Shown here: positions 34,872 through 42,945 of the stretch, one piece after another | Layout: every line of letters starts with the position of its first letter | Position numbering within the stretch: position 1 is the first letter of the stretch | From: Bacillota bacterium | GTDB taxonomy: Bacteria > Bacillota > Clostridia > Christensenellales > CAG-314 | Assembly (NCBI GenBank): GCA_023458375.1 | Contig: JAEWZT010000005.1 | Span: 1-64,000, forward strand | Reading direction: 5' to 3' | DNA: 64,000 bases | Position numbers and translations under genes: made by a program | Notes under the pieces: generated by a model | Database searches by the model: none | Told to the model about the DNA's origin: nothing | The model's input: the letters and a program-made list of their open reading frames with translations, nothing else

Positions 34872-35296
34872 TGTCTATCAAATGGATTTTTGACATAGAC
34901 GGGAGCAACTTTGAACTTGCGGGACAAGCTTCTCAAAGCACAAAAACGCGCCTTAAACAGTTGGGTATTACCAACGAAGTGGTGCGCAAAGTTGTTATTG
35001 CCATGTATGAGGGCGAAATGAACACCGTCATCCACGCTAACGGCGGCGTTGCCACGGTAGAAGTTGAACCCTGCCAAATTACGGTAACAATATCCGACGA
35101 GGGCAAGGGGATTGAAAACATTGAACTTGCCATGAAGGAAGGCTATTCCACCGCCACTTCGCAAATACGTGAATTGGGTTTCGGCGCGGGAATGGGGCTT
35201 CCGAATATGAAAAAATACAGCGACGAAATGAATATTGAGTCGCAGGTTGGAAAAGGCACCCAAATTACAATGAGGTTTAACCTTAGCGGAATATAA
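34871..35296 (+). CDS. Anti-sigma-factor/RsbW-like ATP-binding protein
   Basis: 141 residues with a GHKL/HATPase fold: the N-box EGEMNTVIHANG (about 48-59), the G1 box DEGKGIENIE, and the G2 box GFGAGMGLPNMKKYSD. This pattern fits serine kinase/anti-sigma regulators of the RsbW/SpoIIAB group. It is translationally coupled to the DRTGG gene. No cognate sigma factor or anti-anti-sigma is in the window, so its target is open. Confidence 0.82.
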   Translation: MSIKWIFDIDGSNFELAGQASQSTKTRLKQLGITNEVVRKVVIAMYEGEMNTVIHANGGVATVEVEPCQITVTISDEGKGIENIELAMKEGYSTATSQIRELGFGAGMGLPNMKKYSDEMNIESQVGKGTQITMRFNLSGI

Positions 35297-35474
35297 GACT
35301 TAGTAAGTCAGGACGCTGCGGTAAAAGGGCATAACGGCGCTTAGGTAGAAAGGCAAATAAGGCAGCGCAAATGCTCAACGGCAAAACGCAAAGGAGTAAA
35401 AGAAGGAATTAATTGTATAACAGGCTTTACGCGGTTAATTTCTTTGGGAAAAACACAAAGAGCGATTAAAGAAA

Positions 35475-36710
35475 ATGACGGATTTCCATTCAATAAATTT
35501 TGATAGAGCTAAGTGCATAGGCTGCACAAACTGTATGAAAAACTGCCCCACCGGCGCAATCCGCGTGCGCGGCGGCAAGGCTTCCGTCAACTATAAAAAA
35601 TGCATAAGCTGCGGAAACTGCGTGCGCGCCTGTCCTTCGCGCGCCATAACGGCGGTGTGCGACACCTACGATGTCTTAAAAAACTTTAAGTATAACGTAG
35701 CTTTAATGCCCAGCGCCCTATACGCGCAGTTTCCCCACATTTCCGACCCCGACCTTATTATAAACGCGCTTAAAAATGTGGGCTTTGACTACGTTTATGA
35801 AACGGCGCGCGCAAGCGACCTGCTCTCTATGCTCAAAAGGGAAATGTTTATAATGGGCGACTGCAAATTGCCCGTTATATCCACCGTTTGCCCCGCCTGC
35901 GTAGAGCTTATACTGACAAAATACCACTGCTTAAAAGATAACCTTATAGACCACCTTGCGCCTCTCTGCCTTGCCGCAAAGGAAGCGAGAGAAGAGGCGA
36001 GGCAGCTAAGCGGGCTTGCCGACGAGGACATAGGCGTGTTTTATATTACGCCCTGCCCCGCCAAAGCGCAGGCTATAAAAAACGGCTTTTACAGCGGCAT
36101 AAAAGAACTGAGCGGCGCGCTTTCCGTCGCCGAAACATGCAAAAGGCTTACAAGCGTCAAAAAAGAAGACGTTGAAATAACTTTAAACATAAAAGCTTCT
36201 TCGGCGGGCATTTCCTGGTCTTCAAGCGGGGGAGAGGCGGCGTCCTTTCCCAACACGCGCCAGCTTGCCGCCGACGGAATATTTAACGTCATTTCCATTT
36301 TGCGCGAGTTAGAGGACGGGAAGCTTCAAAACATTGACTTTGTGGAGCTTCACGCCTGCCACAGCGGCTGCGTGGGGGGCGTTTTTAACGTAGCAAATAC
36401 CTTTGTTGCAAAAAGCAAATTACATACCTTGCGCAGGACTACGCTGTTAAATAAGACAAATACCGACGACAAGCTGGACAAAGAGGCTGCATATTACAAA
36501 AACCCCTATAAATGGGAAACAAAAAACGTCTATACGCTTGACGACGATTTTTATAAAGCTATAACAAAAATGCAGGAGGTGGAGGAGATTATGAAAAAGC
36601 TTCCCCACTTAGATTGCGGGGTGTGCGGAAGTCCCTCATGCAGGGCTTTTGCCGAAGACGTGGTTCAGGGGGAAATTGACATTTCCGCCTGCGTGATTTA
36701 TAAAGAATGA
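35475..36710 (+). CDS. Sensory-type [FeFe]-hydrogenase-like iron-sulfur protein
   Basis: 411 residues. Two N-terminal [4Fe-4S] ferredoxin motifs (CIGCTNCMKNCP from Cys14, CISCGNCVRACP from Cys43) precede a hydrogenase large-subunit-like domain with altered H-cluster loops: L1 TVCPAC (Cys139), L2 TPCPAK (Cys194), L3 HACHSGC (Cys295, Cys299). A C-terminal CGVCGSPSC...C iron-sulfur motif follows. Cluster-binding cysteines are kept, but the proton-shuttle cysteine of catalytic enzymes (TSC-C/S-PGW) is replaced by Val138 and the GGG of L3 is lost. This matches putative H2-sensing hydrogenases (HydS-like) rather than a turnover enzyme. No PAS domain is present. Confidence 0.8.
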   Translation: MTDFHSINFDRAKCIGCTNCMKNCPTGAIRVRGGKASVNYKKCISCGNCVRACPSRAITAVCDTYDVLKNFKYNVALMPSALYAQFPHISDPDLIINALKNVGFDYVYETARASDLLSMLKREMFIMGDCKLPVISTVCPACVELILTKYHCLKDNLIDHLAPLCLAAKEAREEARQLSGLADEDIGVFYITPCPAKAQAIKNGFYSGIKELSGALSVAETCKRLTSVKKEDVEITLNIKASSAGISWSSSGGEAASFPNTRQLAADGIFNVISILRELEDGKLQNIDFVELHACHSGCVGGVFNVANTFVAKSKLHTLRRTTLLNKTNTDDKLDKEAAYYKNPYKWETKNVYTLDDDFYKAITKMQEVEEIMKKLPHLDCGVCGSPSCRAFAEDVVQGEIDISACVIYKE

Positions 36711-37027
36711 AGGGACATGAGCTTGCCGTTCTTTTGGGCGCAAAAGTATATTGCGAGGGCGCCCAAAAGGAAATAAAAAACTATTATATCGGGGACTTGC
36801 TTAGCTTTGTAATGGGGCGCGCCCCCGCGGAATGCTGCTGGCTTACGGTAATGAACAACGTAAACGTTGTAGCCGTAGCCTCTTTGATTGAGTGCAGCTG
36901 CGTAGTATTGTGCGACTCAACTGTTCCCGACGAGATATTTTTGGGTAAGGCAAGGGATAACGGGCTTTGCGTGCTGGGCGTTGATATTCCTCTTTTCCAA
37001 ACGGCGGAAAAAATAATAAAAAAATGA
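36707..37027 (+). CDS. DRTGG-domain protein (second copy)
   Basis: 106 residues of the same small-domain type as the gene at 34527 (GDLLSFVMGRAPAECCWLTVMNNVNVVAVASLIECSCVVLCDS...). It overlaps the upstream and downstream genes by 4 nt each, so it is translated as part of a tightly coupled block. Confidence 0.7.
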   Translation: MKGHELAVLLGAKVYCEGAQKEIKNYYIGDLLSFVMGRAPAECCWLTVMNNVNVVAVASLIECSCVVLCDSTVPDEIFLGKARDNGLCVLGVDIPLFQTAEKIIKK

Positions 37028-37728
37028 GAATCAAAGCGGACTTGCATATCCACACGCTTTTAAGCGCCTGTTGCTCTCCCGATAACAGCATTCAAAACGT
37101 CGTTAAAATGGCAAGGCTGCTGGATAAAAAAATCATTGCCTTTGCCGACCATAACAGCTGTTTAAACTCATCTGCGGGCGCAAAGGCGGCGGAAAAAGAA
37201 GGAATACTGCTTTTGCCCGCTATGGAAGTTACCACCGCCGAGGAAATACACGTTTTATGTCTTTTCAGGGACATTAAAGACGCCGTGGTGTTACAAAATG
37301 AAATAGACTGGCAGCTCCCCAAATACCCCTTAAACGAAAAAATCTACTGCCCTCAAAGGGTTTTAGACGAAAACGACGGGGAAATTGAGAGGATACCTTA
37401 CCTGCTCAACATAGCCTGCGGGTATGACATATATTCCCTTGTAGAAAGGGTAAAAGAGCTTAACGGCGTGGCAATCCCCGCGCATATAGACAGAGACAGC
37501 AACAGCGTAACGGCGGTTTTGGGCGAAATGCCCCCCGACCTTGACGTAAAAACCGTTGAGCTGAGCAAAAGCGCTTCTTCGCAGATGATAGAGCGCTACG
37601 CGAAGAAATACAGGATAATTCAAAGCAGCGACGCGCATTGCCTTGAAGACATGTGCTTATCCGACTTTGAATTTGAACTAAGCGAAGTAAGCGTTTCGGC
37701 GCTGTTTGACTACTTGGAGGGCAGATGA
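37024..37728 (+). CDS. PHP-domain metal-dependent phosphoesterase
   Basis: 234 residues with all PHP metal motifs: DLHIHTLLSAC (motif I, from residue 6), FADHNSC (II), GVAIPAHIDRDSN (III) and QSSDAHCLED (IV). The family hydrolyses phosphoesters such as nucleotides or oligonucleotides. Coupling to HATPase and DRTGG genes suggests a signalling nucleotide or phospho-signal as substrate, which is inference. Overlaps both neighbours by 4 nt. Confidence 0.82.
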   Translation: MRIKADLHIHTLLSACCSPDNSIQNVVKMARLLDKKIIAFADHNSCLNSSAGAKAAEKEGILLLPAMEVTTAEEIHVLCLFRDIKDAVVLQNEIDWQLPKYPLNEKIYCPQRVLDENDGEIERIPYLLNIACGYDIYSLVERVKELNGVAIPAHIDRDSNSVTAVLGEMPPDLDVKTVELSKSASSQMIERYAKKYRIIQSSDAHCLEDMCLSDFEFELSEVSVSALFDYLEGR

Positions 37729-38282
37729 GGGAAATATCGCTCAATATTTTAGACATTGCCAACAACTCCATAGCGGCGGGCGCCAAAAAAATTGAAATAA
37801 ACGTTATTTACAGCGAAAATATCCTTGAAGTGGAAATAACAGACGACGGCAAGGGTATGAGCCAAGAGCTTGTAAATAAGGTGCAAGACCCCTTTGTAAC
37901 GACAAGAAAAACGCGCAGCGTGGGGTTGGGAATTCCCTTTTTTAAACAAAGCGCCTTAGCCACGGGGCAAAGGGGGGGCTTTGAGTTAAAATCCAAAGAG
38001 GGCGAAGGCACCCGCATCAAAGCGGTTTACGACACGGCGCACATTGACTGTATGCCCATGGGGGATTTAGCGTCTACCTTTATAACATTACTTCAATGGG
38101 ACGCTAAAATACGCTGGGTATTTACCTACGTGCTAAACGGTCAAAGCTTTGTATTTGACACGGAAGAAACAAAAGAAATACTTGGCGGAGTGGAGCTTGA
38201 CACTCCCGAGGTGCTGGGTTTTTTGAAGGAATATTTTACACAAAATATAAAAACGGTAAATGGAGGAAAAGAGGTTTTATGA
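37725..38282 (+). CDS. Histidine-kinase-like ATP-binding protein
   Basis: 185 residues with a HATPase_c fold: LNILDIANNSIAAGAKKIEI (N-box with Asn), DDGKGM, DPFVTTRKTRSVGLGIPFFKQ and GEGTRIKAVY. It lacks the dimerisation/phosphoacceptor domain of sensor kinases. The C-terminal 80 residues are not recognised. It lies between the PHP gene and hndB, with coupled start and stop codons. Confidence 0.8.
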   Translation: MREISLNILDIANNSIAAGAKKIEINVIYSENILEVEITDDGKGMSQELVNKVQDPFVTTRKTRSVGLGIPFFKQSALATGQRGGFELKSKEGEGTRIKAVYDTAHIDCMPMGDLASTFITLLQWDAKIRWVFTYVLNGQSFVFDTEETKEILGGVELDTPEVLGFLKEYFTQNIKTVNGGKEVL

Positions 38283-38644
38283 AATCTTTACAAGAGCTCA
38301 ATGCGATAAAGGAAAAGATTCTCGCGCAGGGACTTAACCGTAAAGAAGCGGGCGAAGAGGCAACAAGGATAGTCGTCGGCATGGCGACTTGCGGCATAGC
38401 GGCAGGCGCAAGACCTGTGCTTAACGCCTTTGTGGAGGAAGTTGCCAAACGCGGACTTAAAAACGTAGTGGTCAGCCAAACGGGCTGCATAGGGACTTGC
38501 GTATATGAACCTATTGTAGAGGTTTTTGTTCCCGGCAAGGAAAAAGTAACATACGTTCACGTTCACCCCGAAAAGGTGGGACGCATTTTAACGGAACACA
38601 TCGTCAACGGCACGCCTGTTAGCGAATATATAAAATTGGATTAA
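38279..38644 (+). CDS. hndB: Thioredoxin-like [2Fe-2S] ferredoxin, hydrogenase subunit HndB
   Basis: 121 residues with the HndB pattern MATCGIAAGARPVLNAF (Cys38) and TGCIGTCVYEPIVEV (Cys70, Cys74), then THVHPEKVGRI-like C-terminal helices. It overlaps the upstream ATPase gene by 4 nt, with a GGAGG site just before. Expected to be a small electron-transfer subunit of the bifurcating hydrogenase. Confidence 0.88.
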   Translation: MKSLQELNAIKEKILAQGLNRKEAGEEATRIVVGMATCGIAAGARPVLNAFVEEVAKRGLKNVVVSQTGCIGTCVYEPIVEVFVPGKEKVTYVHVHPEKVGRILTEHIVNGTPVSEYIKLD

Positions 38645-38657
38645 CGGAGGACAAGCA

Positions 38658-40442
38658 ATGATTAGAAGTTATATTCTTGTGTGCGGCGGTACGGGCTGTA
38701 CCTCTAATCACTCTGTGGAGATAATAGACGCACTCAATAAGGAAATAGCGGCGCAAAAGCTTGAAGAGGAAGTAAAAGTCGTAATGACGGGATGTTTCGG
38801 TTTGTGCGCAAACGGACCCATTATGGTTATTTACCCCGAGGGAGCTTTTTACCATACTGTAAAAGTAAGCGACGTTAAGGAAATCGTATCGGAGCATATA
38901 GTCAAGGGCAGAATAGTTACAAGACTGCTCCACACCGAAGAAGGAAACAAAAAGGTTTTATCCCTGCACGAAACGGAGTTTTTGAAAAGACAGCTGCGCG
39001 TGGCTCTTGCCAATTGCGGCGTTATTGACCCTGAAAATATAGAAGAATACATAGCCCACGACGGCTATCAGGCTTTGGGTAAAGTATTGACTCAAATGAA
39101 GCGCGAAGACGTTATTGACGTCATCAAAAAGAGCGGGCTGCGCGGGCGCGGCGGCGGCGGCTTCCCCACCGGCACGAAATGGGAGTTCGCCTATAAGCAG
39201 CCCGAAGGCAAAAAATACGTTTGCTGCAACGCCGACGAGGGCGACCCCGGCGCCTTTATGGACCGTTCTGTTTTAGAGGGCGACCCCCACTGCGTGCTTG
39301 AAGCTATGGCGATAGCGGGCTATGCCATAGGCAGCGACCAAGGCTTTATATATGTGCGCGCCGAATACCCCATTGCGGTAAGGCGCTTGCAAAAGGCCAT
39401 TAACGATGCCAAGGCTTACGGGCTTTTGGGCAACAATATATTTGATTCCGGCTTTAACTTTGACGTGGAAATCCGTTTAGGCGCGGGCGCCTTTGTGTGC
39501 GGCGAAGAAACGGCGCTAATGACGTCAATAGAGGGAAAGCGCGGCGAACCGAGAGTGCGCCCCCCCTTCCCCGCGGTAAAAGGGCTTTTCGGACGCCCCA
39601 CAATTTTAAACAACGTTGAAACCTTTGCCAACATTCCGCGCATAATCTTAAAGGGAGCCGATTGGTTTTCCTCTATGGGCACGGAAAGAAGCAAGGGCAC
39701 AAAGGTTTTTGCCGTGGGCGGCAAAATAGTCAACACGGGGCTTGTGGAAATTCCCATGGGCACCACTTTAAGGGAAATCGTTTACGATATCGGCGGCGGT
39801 ATCCCCAACGGCAAGAAATTTAAGGCGGCTCAAACGGGCGGTCCTTCGGGCGGCTGCATACCCGCTCAGCACCTTGACATACCCATTGAATACGACAAGC
39901 TCATTGAAATCGGCTCTATGATGGGAAGCGGCGGTATGATAATCATGGATGAGGACAACTGCATGGTTGACATCGCCAAGTTTTTCCTTGAATTTATCGT
40001 TGACGAGTCTTGCGGAAAATGCGTTCCCTGCCGTATAGGCACCAAGCGCCTTTTAGAGCTGCTTACAAAAGTTACCGACGGAACGGCGACGATGGAAGAC
40101 TTGGACAAAATGCAGGAAATCGCGCAGTATATGGCGGACAACTCTTTGTGCGCTTTGGGCAAAACGGGCGCTAACCCCGTATTGTCAACACTGCGTTACT
40201 TCCGCGACGAATACGAAGCTCATATCAAAGACCACGTTTGCCCCGCGGGCGTATGCAAAAAGCTTATCAATTACTATGTCATACCCGATAAGTGCATAGG
40301 CTGCACCATTTGCGCGCGCAACTGCCCCTCAAACGCCATTGACGGCGAGCTCAAAAAAGTTCACAATATAGATATAAGCAAGTGCGTCAAGTGCGGTATT
40401 TGTATGAGTAAGTGCCCCAAACAGGCAATTTACAAGAAATAA
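38658..40442 (+). CDS. hndC: NuoF-like flavoprotein subunit of bifurcating hydrogenase
   Basis: 594 residues. The N-terminal thioredoxin-like [2Fe-2S] domain (about 1-110) is followed by the FMN/NADH Rossmann domain with SGLRGRGGGGFPTGTKW and NADEGDPGAFMDR. The NADH-site region GEETALMTSIEGKRGEPRVRPP comes next, then the [4Fe-4S] site ESCGKCVPCRIG, and two C-terminal ferredoxin motifs (CIGCTICARNCP, CVKCGICMSKCP). This is the standard HydB/HndC layout, and the flavin site is where NAD(H)-linked electron bifurcation takes place. The ribosome binding site GGAGG is clear. Confidence 0.95.
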   Translation: MIRSYILVCGGTGCTSNHSVEIIDALNKEIAAQKLEEEVKVVMTGCFGLCANGPIMVIYPEGAFYHTVKVSDVKEIVSEHIVKGRIVTRLLHTEEGNKKVLSLHETEFLKRQLRVALANCGVIDPENIEEYIAHDGYQALGKVLTQMKREDVIDVIKKSGLRGRGGGGFPTGTKWEFAYKQPEGKKYVCCNADEGDPGAFMDRSVLEGDPHCVLEAMAIAGYAIGSDQGFIYVRAEYPIAVRRLQKAINDAKAYGLLGNNIFDSGFNFDVEIRLGAGAFVCGEETALMTSIEGKRGEPRVRPPFPAVKGLFGRPTILNNVETFANIPRIILKGADWFSSMGTERSKGTKVFAVGGKIVNTGLVEIPMGTTLREIVYDIGGGIPNGKKFKAAQTGGPSGGCIPAQHLDIPIEYDKLIEIGSMMGSGGMIIMDEDNCMVDIAKFFLEFIVDESCGKCVPCRIGTKRLLELLTKVTDGTATMEDLDKMQEIAQYMADNSLCALGKTGANPVLSTLRYFRDEYEAHIKDHVCPAGVCKKLINYYVIPDKCIGCTICARNCPSNAIDGELKKVHNIDISKCVKCGICMSKCPKQAIYKK

Positions 40443-40455
40443 GGAGAAAGCAAAG

Positions 40456-42213
40456 ATGAACGAAGTTAAAATGGTAAATATTAAAATAGACGGAAGAGAT
40501 TACAGCGTTCCCGACGGAAGCACCATTTTGGAAGCCTGCCGTATGGCAAAGGTTAAAATTCCCACTCTCTGCTACTTCAAAGACCTCAACCCCTTGGGGG
40601 CCTGCCGCATGTGCGTGGTTGAAGTCAAGAAAATGAGGGGGCTTCAAGCCTCTTGCGTAACGCCGGTGTCCGAAGGAATGGAAGTATTGACAAACACCAA
40701 AAGCGTGCTTTCCAGCAGAAAAACGACGCTTGAACTTATACTTTCCAACCACAACAACGACTGCAACAGCTGCTTTAAGAGCGGACGCTGCGACTTGCAG
40801 CGCCTGTCGCAAGAATACGACTGCGACGCAAACCGTTTCGGCGGAAGCAAAACCCCTTCGGAAGTTGAAGCGACGCGCTATCTTATCCGTGACAACTCTA
40901 AGTGTATTTTGTGCCGCCGCTGTGTAGCCATATGCAACAAGCGCCAGCACGTTTCGGTAATAGGAGCAAACAGGCGCGGCTTTAACACCTATATAGGCAC
41001 GGCTTTTAACGAAGATTTGGACAAGACTGGCTGCGTGGCATGCGGACAATGCATTACCGTTTGCCCCGTAGGCGCGTTAAGGGAAAAGGACGACACCGAT
41101 AAGGTGTTTGAGGCAATTCATAACCCCGATCTTCACGTCGTGATGCTTGTGGCGCCCGCCGTGCGCGTTGCTATCGGCGAGGAATTCGGCTACCCCGTAG
41201 GCACAAACCAGCAGGGAAAGATGGTTGCCGCAATGAGGCGCTTAGGCGTTGACGCGGTGCTTGACGTAAACTTTGCCGCCGACCTCACCATAATGGAAGA
41301 GGGGCACGAGTTTTTGGACAGACTGCAAAACGGCGGAAAACTTCCTATGTTTACTTCCTGTTCGCCTGGATGGATAAACTATATCGAGCAATATTATCCC
41401 GAATATTTGGAGCATCTTTCCACCTGCAAAAGCCCCCAGATGATGGCGGGAGCGCTTGTAAAAACTTATTATGCCAAGGCGCATGATTTAGACCCCAAAA
41501 AGATTTTTGCCGTAACGGTAATGCCCTGCGTTGCTAAAAAAGGAGAAATCGCGCGCGAAGAAATGCAAAACGCCGACGGAATCCGCGATTTGGACGCTTC
41601 TATTACCACAAGAGAGTTTGCAAGAATGGTGCGCAAATACGCCATTGATTTCAGAGATTTGCCCGACGAGGACTTTGACCCCCTAATCGGGCACGGAAGC
41701 GAAGCGGGCTTGCTCTTTGGGGCGACGGGCGGTGTTATGGAAGCGGCTTTGAGAACCGTTTACGAAGTGGTGGAGAAAAAACCCCTTGACAAACTTGAAT
41801 TCAACTGTGTAAGAGGAACGGAGGGGATTAAGAGAGCCACCGTTCAAATAGGCGGCAAAGACGTAAAGGTAGCGGTTGCAAGCGGAATTGAAAACGCCCA
41901 TATTTTAATGGAAGAGTTAAAGAGCGGAAAGCTCAACGACTACCATTTCATTGAAATTATGTGCTGCCCCGGCGGCTGCGTAACGGGAGGCGGGCAGCCT
42001 CTTCAACCCGAAGACGTATGGGCTAAAATGGACGTTAAAATGGTTAGGGCTAAGGCTATTTACGACACCGACAAAAAAGGGATTATCCGCAAAAGCCACG
42101 AGAACCCCGAAATTATCGCCATTTACGAAAACTTTTTGGGCAAACCCAACGGGCACAAGAGCCACGAGCTTTTGCACACCCATTACAAAAACAGACAAGA
42201 CAGAAAAGTATAG
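40456..42213 (+). CDS. hndD: [FeFe]-hydrogenase catalytic subunit, NADH/ferredoxin-dependent
   Basis: 585-residue catalytic subunit. In order: N-terminal [2Fe-2S] domain (GACRMCVVEV), the His-Cys [4Fe-4S] motif HNNDCNSCFKSGRC, two [4Fe-4S] ferredoxin motifs (CILCRRCVAICN, CVACGQCITVCP), then the H-cluster domain with L1 TSCSPGW (about 301), L2 MPCVAKKGE (about 355), L3 MCCPGGCVTGGG (about 501), and a small C-terminal HydA domain (about 530-560). It is last in the operon and is followed by a clear terminator. HydE/F/G maturases are not in this window. Confidence 0.95.
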   Translation: MNEVKMVNIKIDGRDYSVPDGSTILEACRMAKVKIPTLCYFKDLNPLGACRMCVVEVKKMRGLQASCVTPVSEGMEVLTNTKSVLSSRKTTLELILSNHNNDCNSCFKSGRCDLQRLSQEYDCDANRFGGSKTPSEVEATRYLIRDNSKCILCRRCVAICNKRQHVSVIGANRRGFNTYIGTAFNEDLDKTGCVACGQCITVCPVGALREKDDTDKVFEAIHNPDLHVVMLVAPAVRVAIGEEFGYPVGTNQQGKMVAAMRRLGVDAVLDVNFAADLTIMEEGHEFLDRLQNGGKLPMFTSCSPGWINYIEQYYPEYLEHLSTCKSPQMMAGALVKTYYAKAHDLDPKKIFAVTVMPCVAKKGEIAREEMQNADGIRDLDASITTREFARMVRKYAIDFRDLPDEDFDPLIGHGSEAGLLFGATGGVMEAALRTVYEVVEKKPLDKLEFNCVRGTEGIKRATVQIGGKDVKVAVASGIENAHILMEELKSGKLNDYHFIEIMCCPGGCVTGGGQPLQPEDVWAKMDVKMVRAKAIYDTDKKGIIRKSHENPEIIAIYENFLGKPNGHKSHELLHTHYKNRQDRKV

Positions 42214-42239
42214 AGTAAATTTAAGTTTATAAAAAAATT

Positions 42240-42266
42240 AAAGGCTTGCATAACGCAAGCCTTTTT
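42240..42266 (+). terminator. Terminator of the hydrogenase operon
   Basis: AAAGGCTTGC and GCAAGCCTTT form a perfect 10-bp stem with a 5-nt loop (ATAAC), then TT. Confidence 0.85.
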
Positions 42267-42338
42267 GCTATCTGTTGAGCTTTTATTAAGTTTTATTTCG
42301 GGGCTGCGCGCTATCGGCGACAGCGCGCAAACCATATT

Positions 42339-42546
42339 TTAGCTTAATGCTTCAAATGTGGTGTGTTTTTCTTTGAGCGAAATCTTTCCGACTTTATAAC
42401 CAAACAGAGCCGTCTCTTTTTTATAGTTTAAAAACGAGTGGTCAATTTCAAACCCTAAAATCTTAATGTATCTCCTCAAAGCTTAGATTTATTTGCTTAC
42501 GCCCGTCCAACTGCAAAAATTTCCACAACGGTTGATATTTACTCAT
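42339..42546 (-). pseudogene. Frameshifted small conserved gene (about 69 codons)
   Basis: The minus strand from ATG at 42546 reads MSKYQPLWKFLQ... to FEEIH and then hits TAA. In the next frame the same sequence continues as ILGFEIDHSFLNYKK...GYKVGKISLKEKH...ALS and stops at 42339-42341. Removing one T near 42463-42467 restores a single continuous protein. The pattern (KYxPLW ... TFEEI ... IDHSFLNYKKE ... GYxVGKISxKE) matches a small protein family common in Clostridia (I believe DUF7662-like), function unknown. GGGGGG lies 8 nt before the ATG. It could be a real inactivating mutation or a sequence error. Confidence 0.75.
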
Positions 42547-42778
42547 ACTTTAAGCCCCCCCGTTTAATTAGATAACACGTAGATTTTAAACTTAAACAAA
42601 ATAGCACTAGCTTAGTTAAAACTTGCGTTATAAGGCGGTTTCCTTAAACAAAGCTATAAACCAAGTCTTTTGGGTTAGTAAACCAAAATAAAGTTACCTC
42701 CTCACAAAAAAATAGATTTTTTCTGAAACCAACTTAATGCGACTTAAATATGTCGGTTGGGAGTTTTTTTGAGGTTTC

Positions 42779-42797
42779 ATTAAAGCAAAGCTTTAAT
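42779..42797. repeat. Hairpin ATTAAAGC-AAA-GCTTTAAT, copy 1
   Basis: Perfect 8-bp stem with an AAA loop. The same 19 nt recur at 42923-42941. Confidence 0.7.
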
Positions 42798-42829
42798 TTC
42801 TAGTTTTGGTTTAAGAACAAGCCAAAATA

Positions 42830-42920
42830 GGGGTCCTCAAAAAGGCGGAGACTTTTTGGGGAATGGTTTTTGGGGTCCTCAAAAAGGCGGAGACTTTTTG
42901 GGGAATGGTTTTTGGGGTCC
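42830..42920. repeat. 42-bp tandem repeat, two full copies plus a partial third
   Basis: The unit begins with GGGGTCCTCAAAAAGG at 42830 and at 42872; a third start (GGGGTCC) is at 42914. Each unit contains a stem (CCTCAAAAAG / CTTTTTGGGG) with a 7-nt loop. The hairpin resembles the one beyond glpK at 368-397. Both sit downstream of minus-strand genes. Confidence 0.85.
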
Positions 42921-42945
42921 CCATTAAAGCAAAGCTTTAATGGGG
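42919..42945 (-). terminator. Stem-loop over the end of the glycerophosphodiesterase gene (hairpin copy 2)
   Basis: CCCCATTAAAGC / GCTTTAATGGGG is a perfect 12-bp stem with an AAA loop. It covers the last codons and stop codon of the gene. The core repeats the element at 42779. Confidence 0.6.

Larger units (their letters stand above)
42214..42936. other. Repeat-rich intergenic region, 723 bp
   Basis: Contains the hydrogenase terminator, a frameshifted small gene on the minus strand, a duplicated hairpin and a 42-bp tandem repeat, listed separately. The part between 42547 and 42770 shows no gene. Confidence 0.6.
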
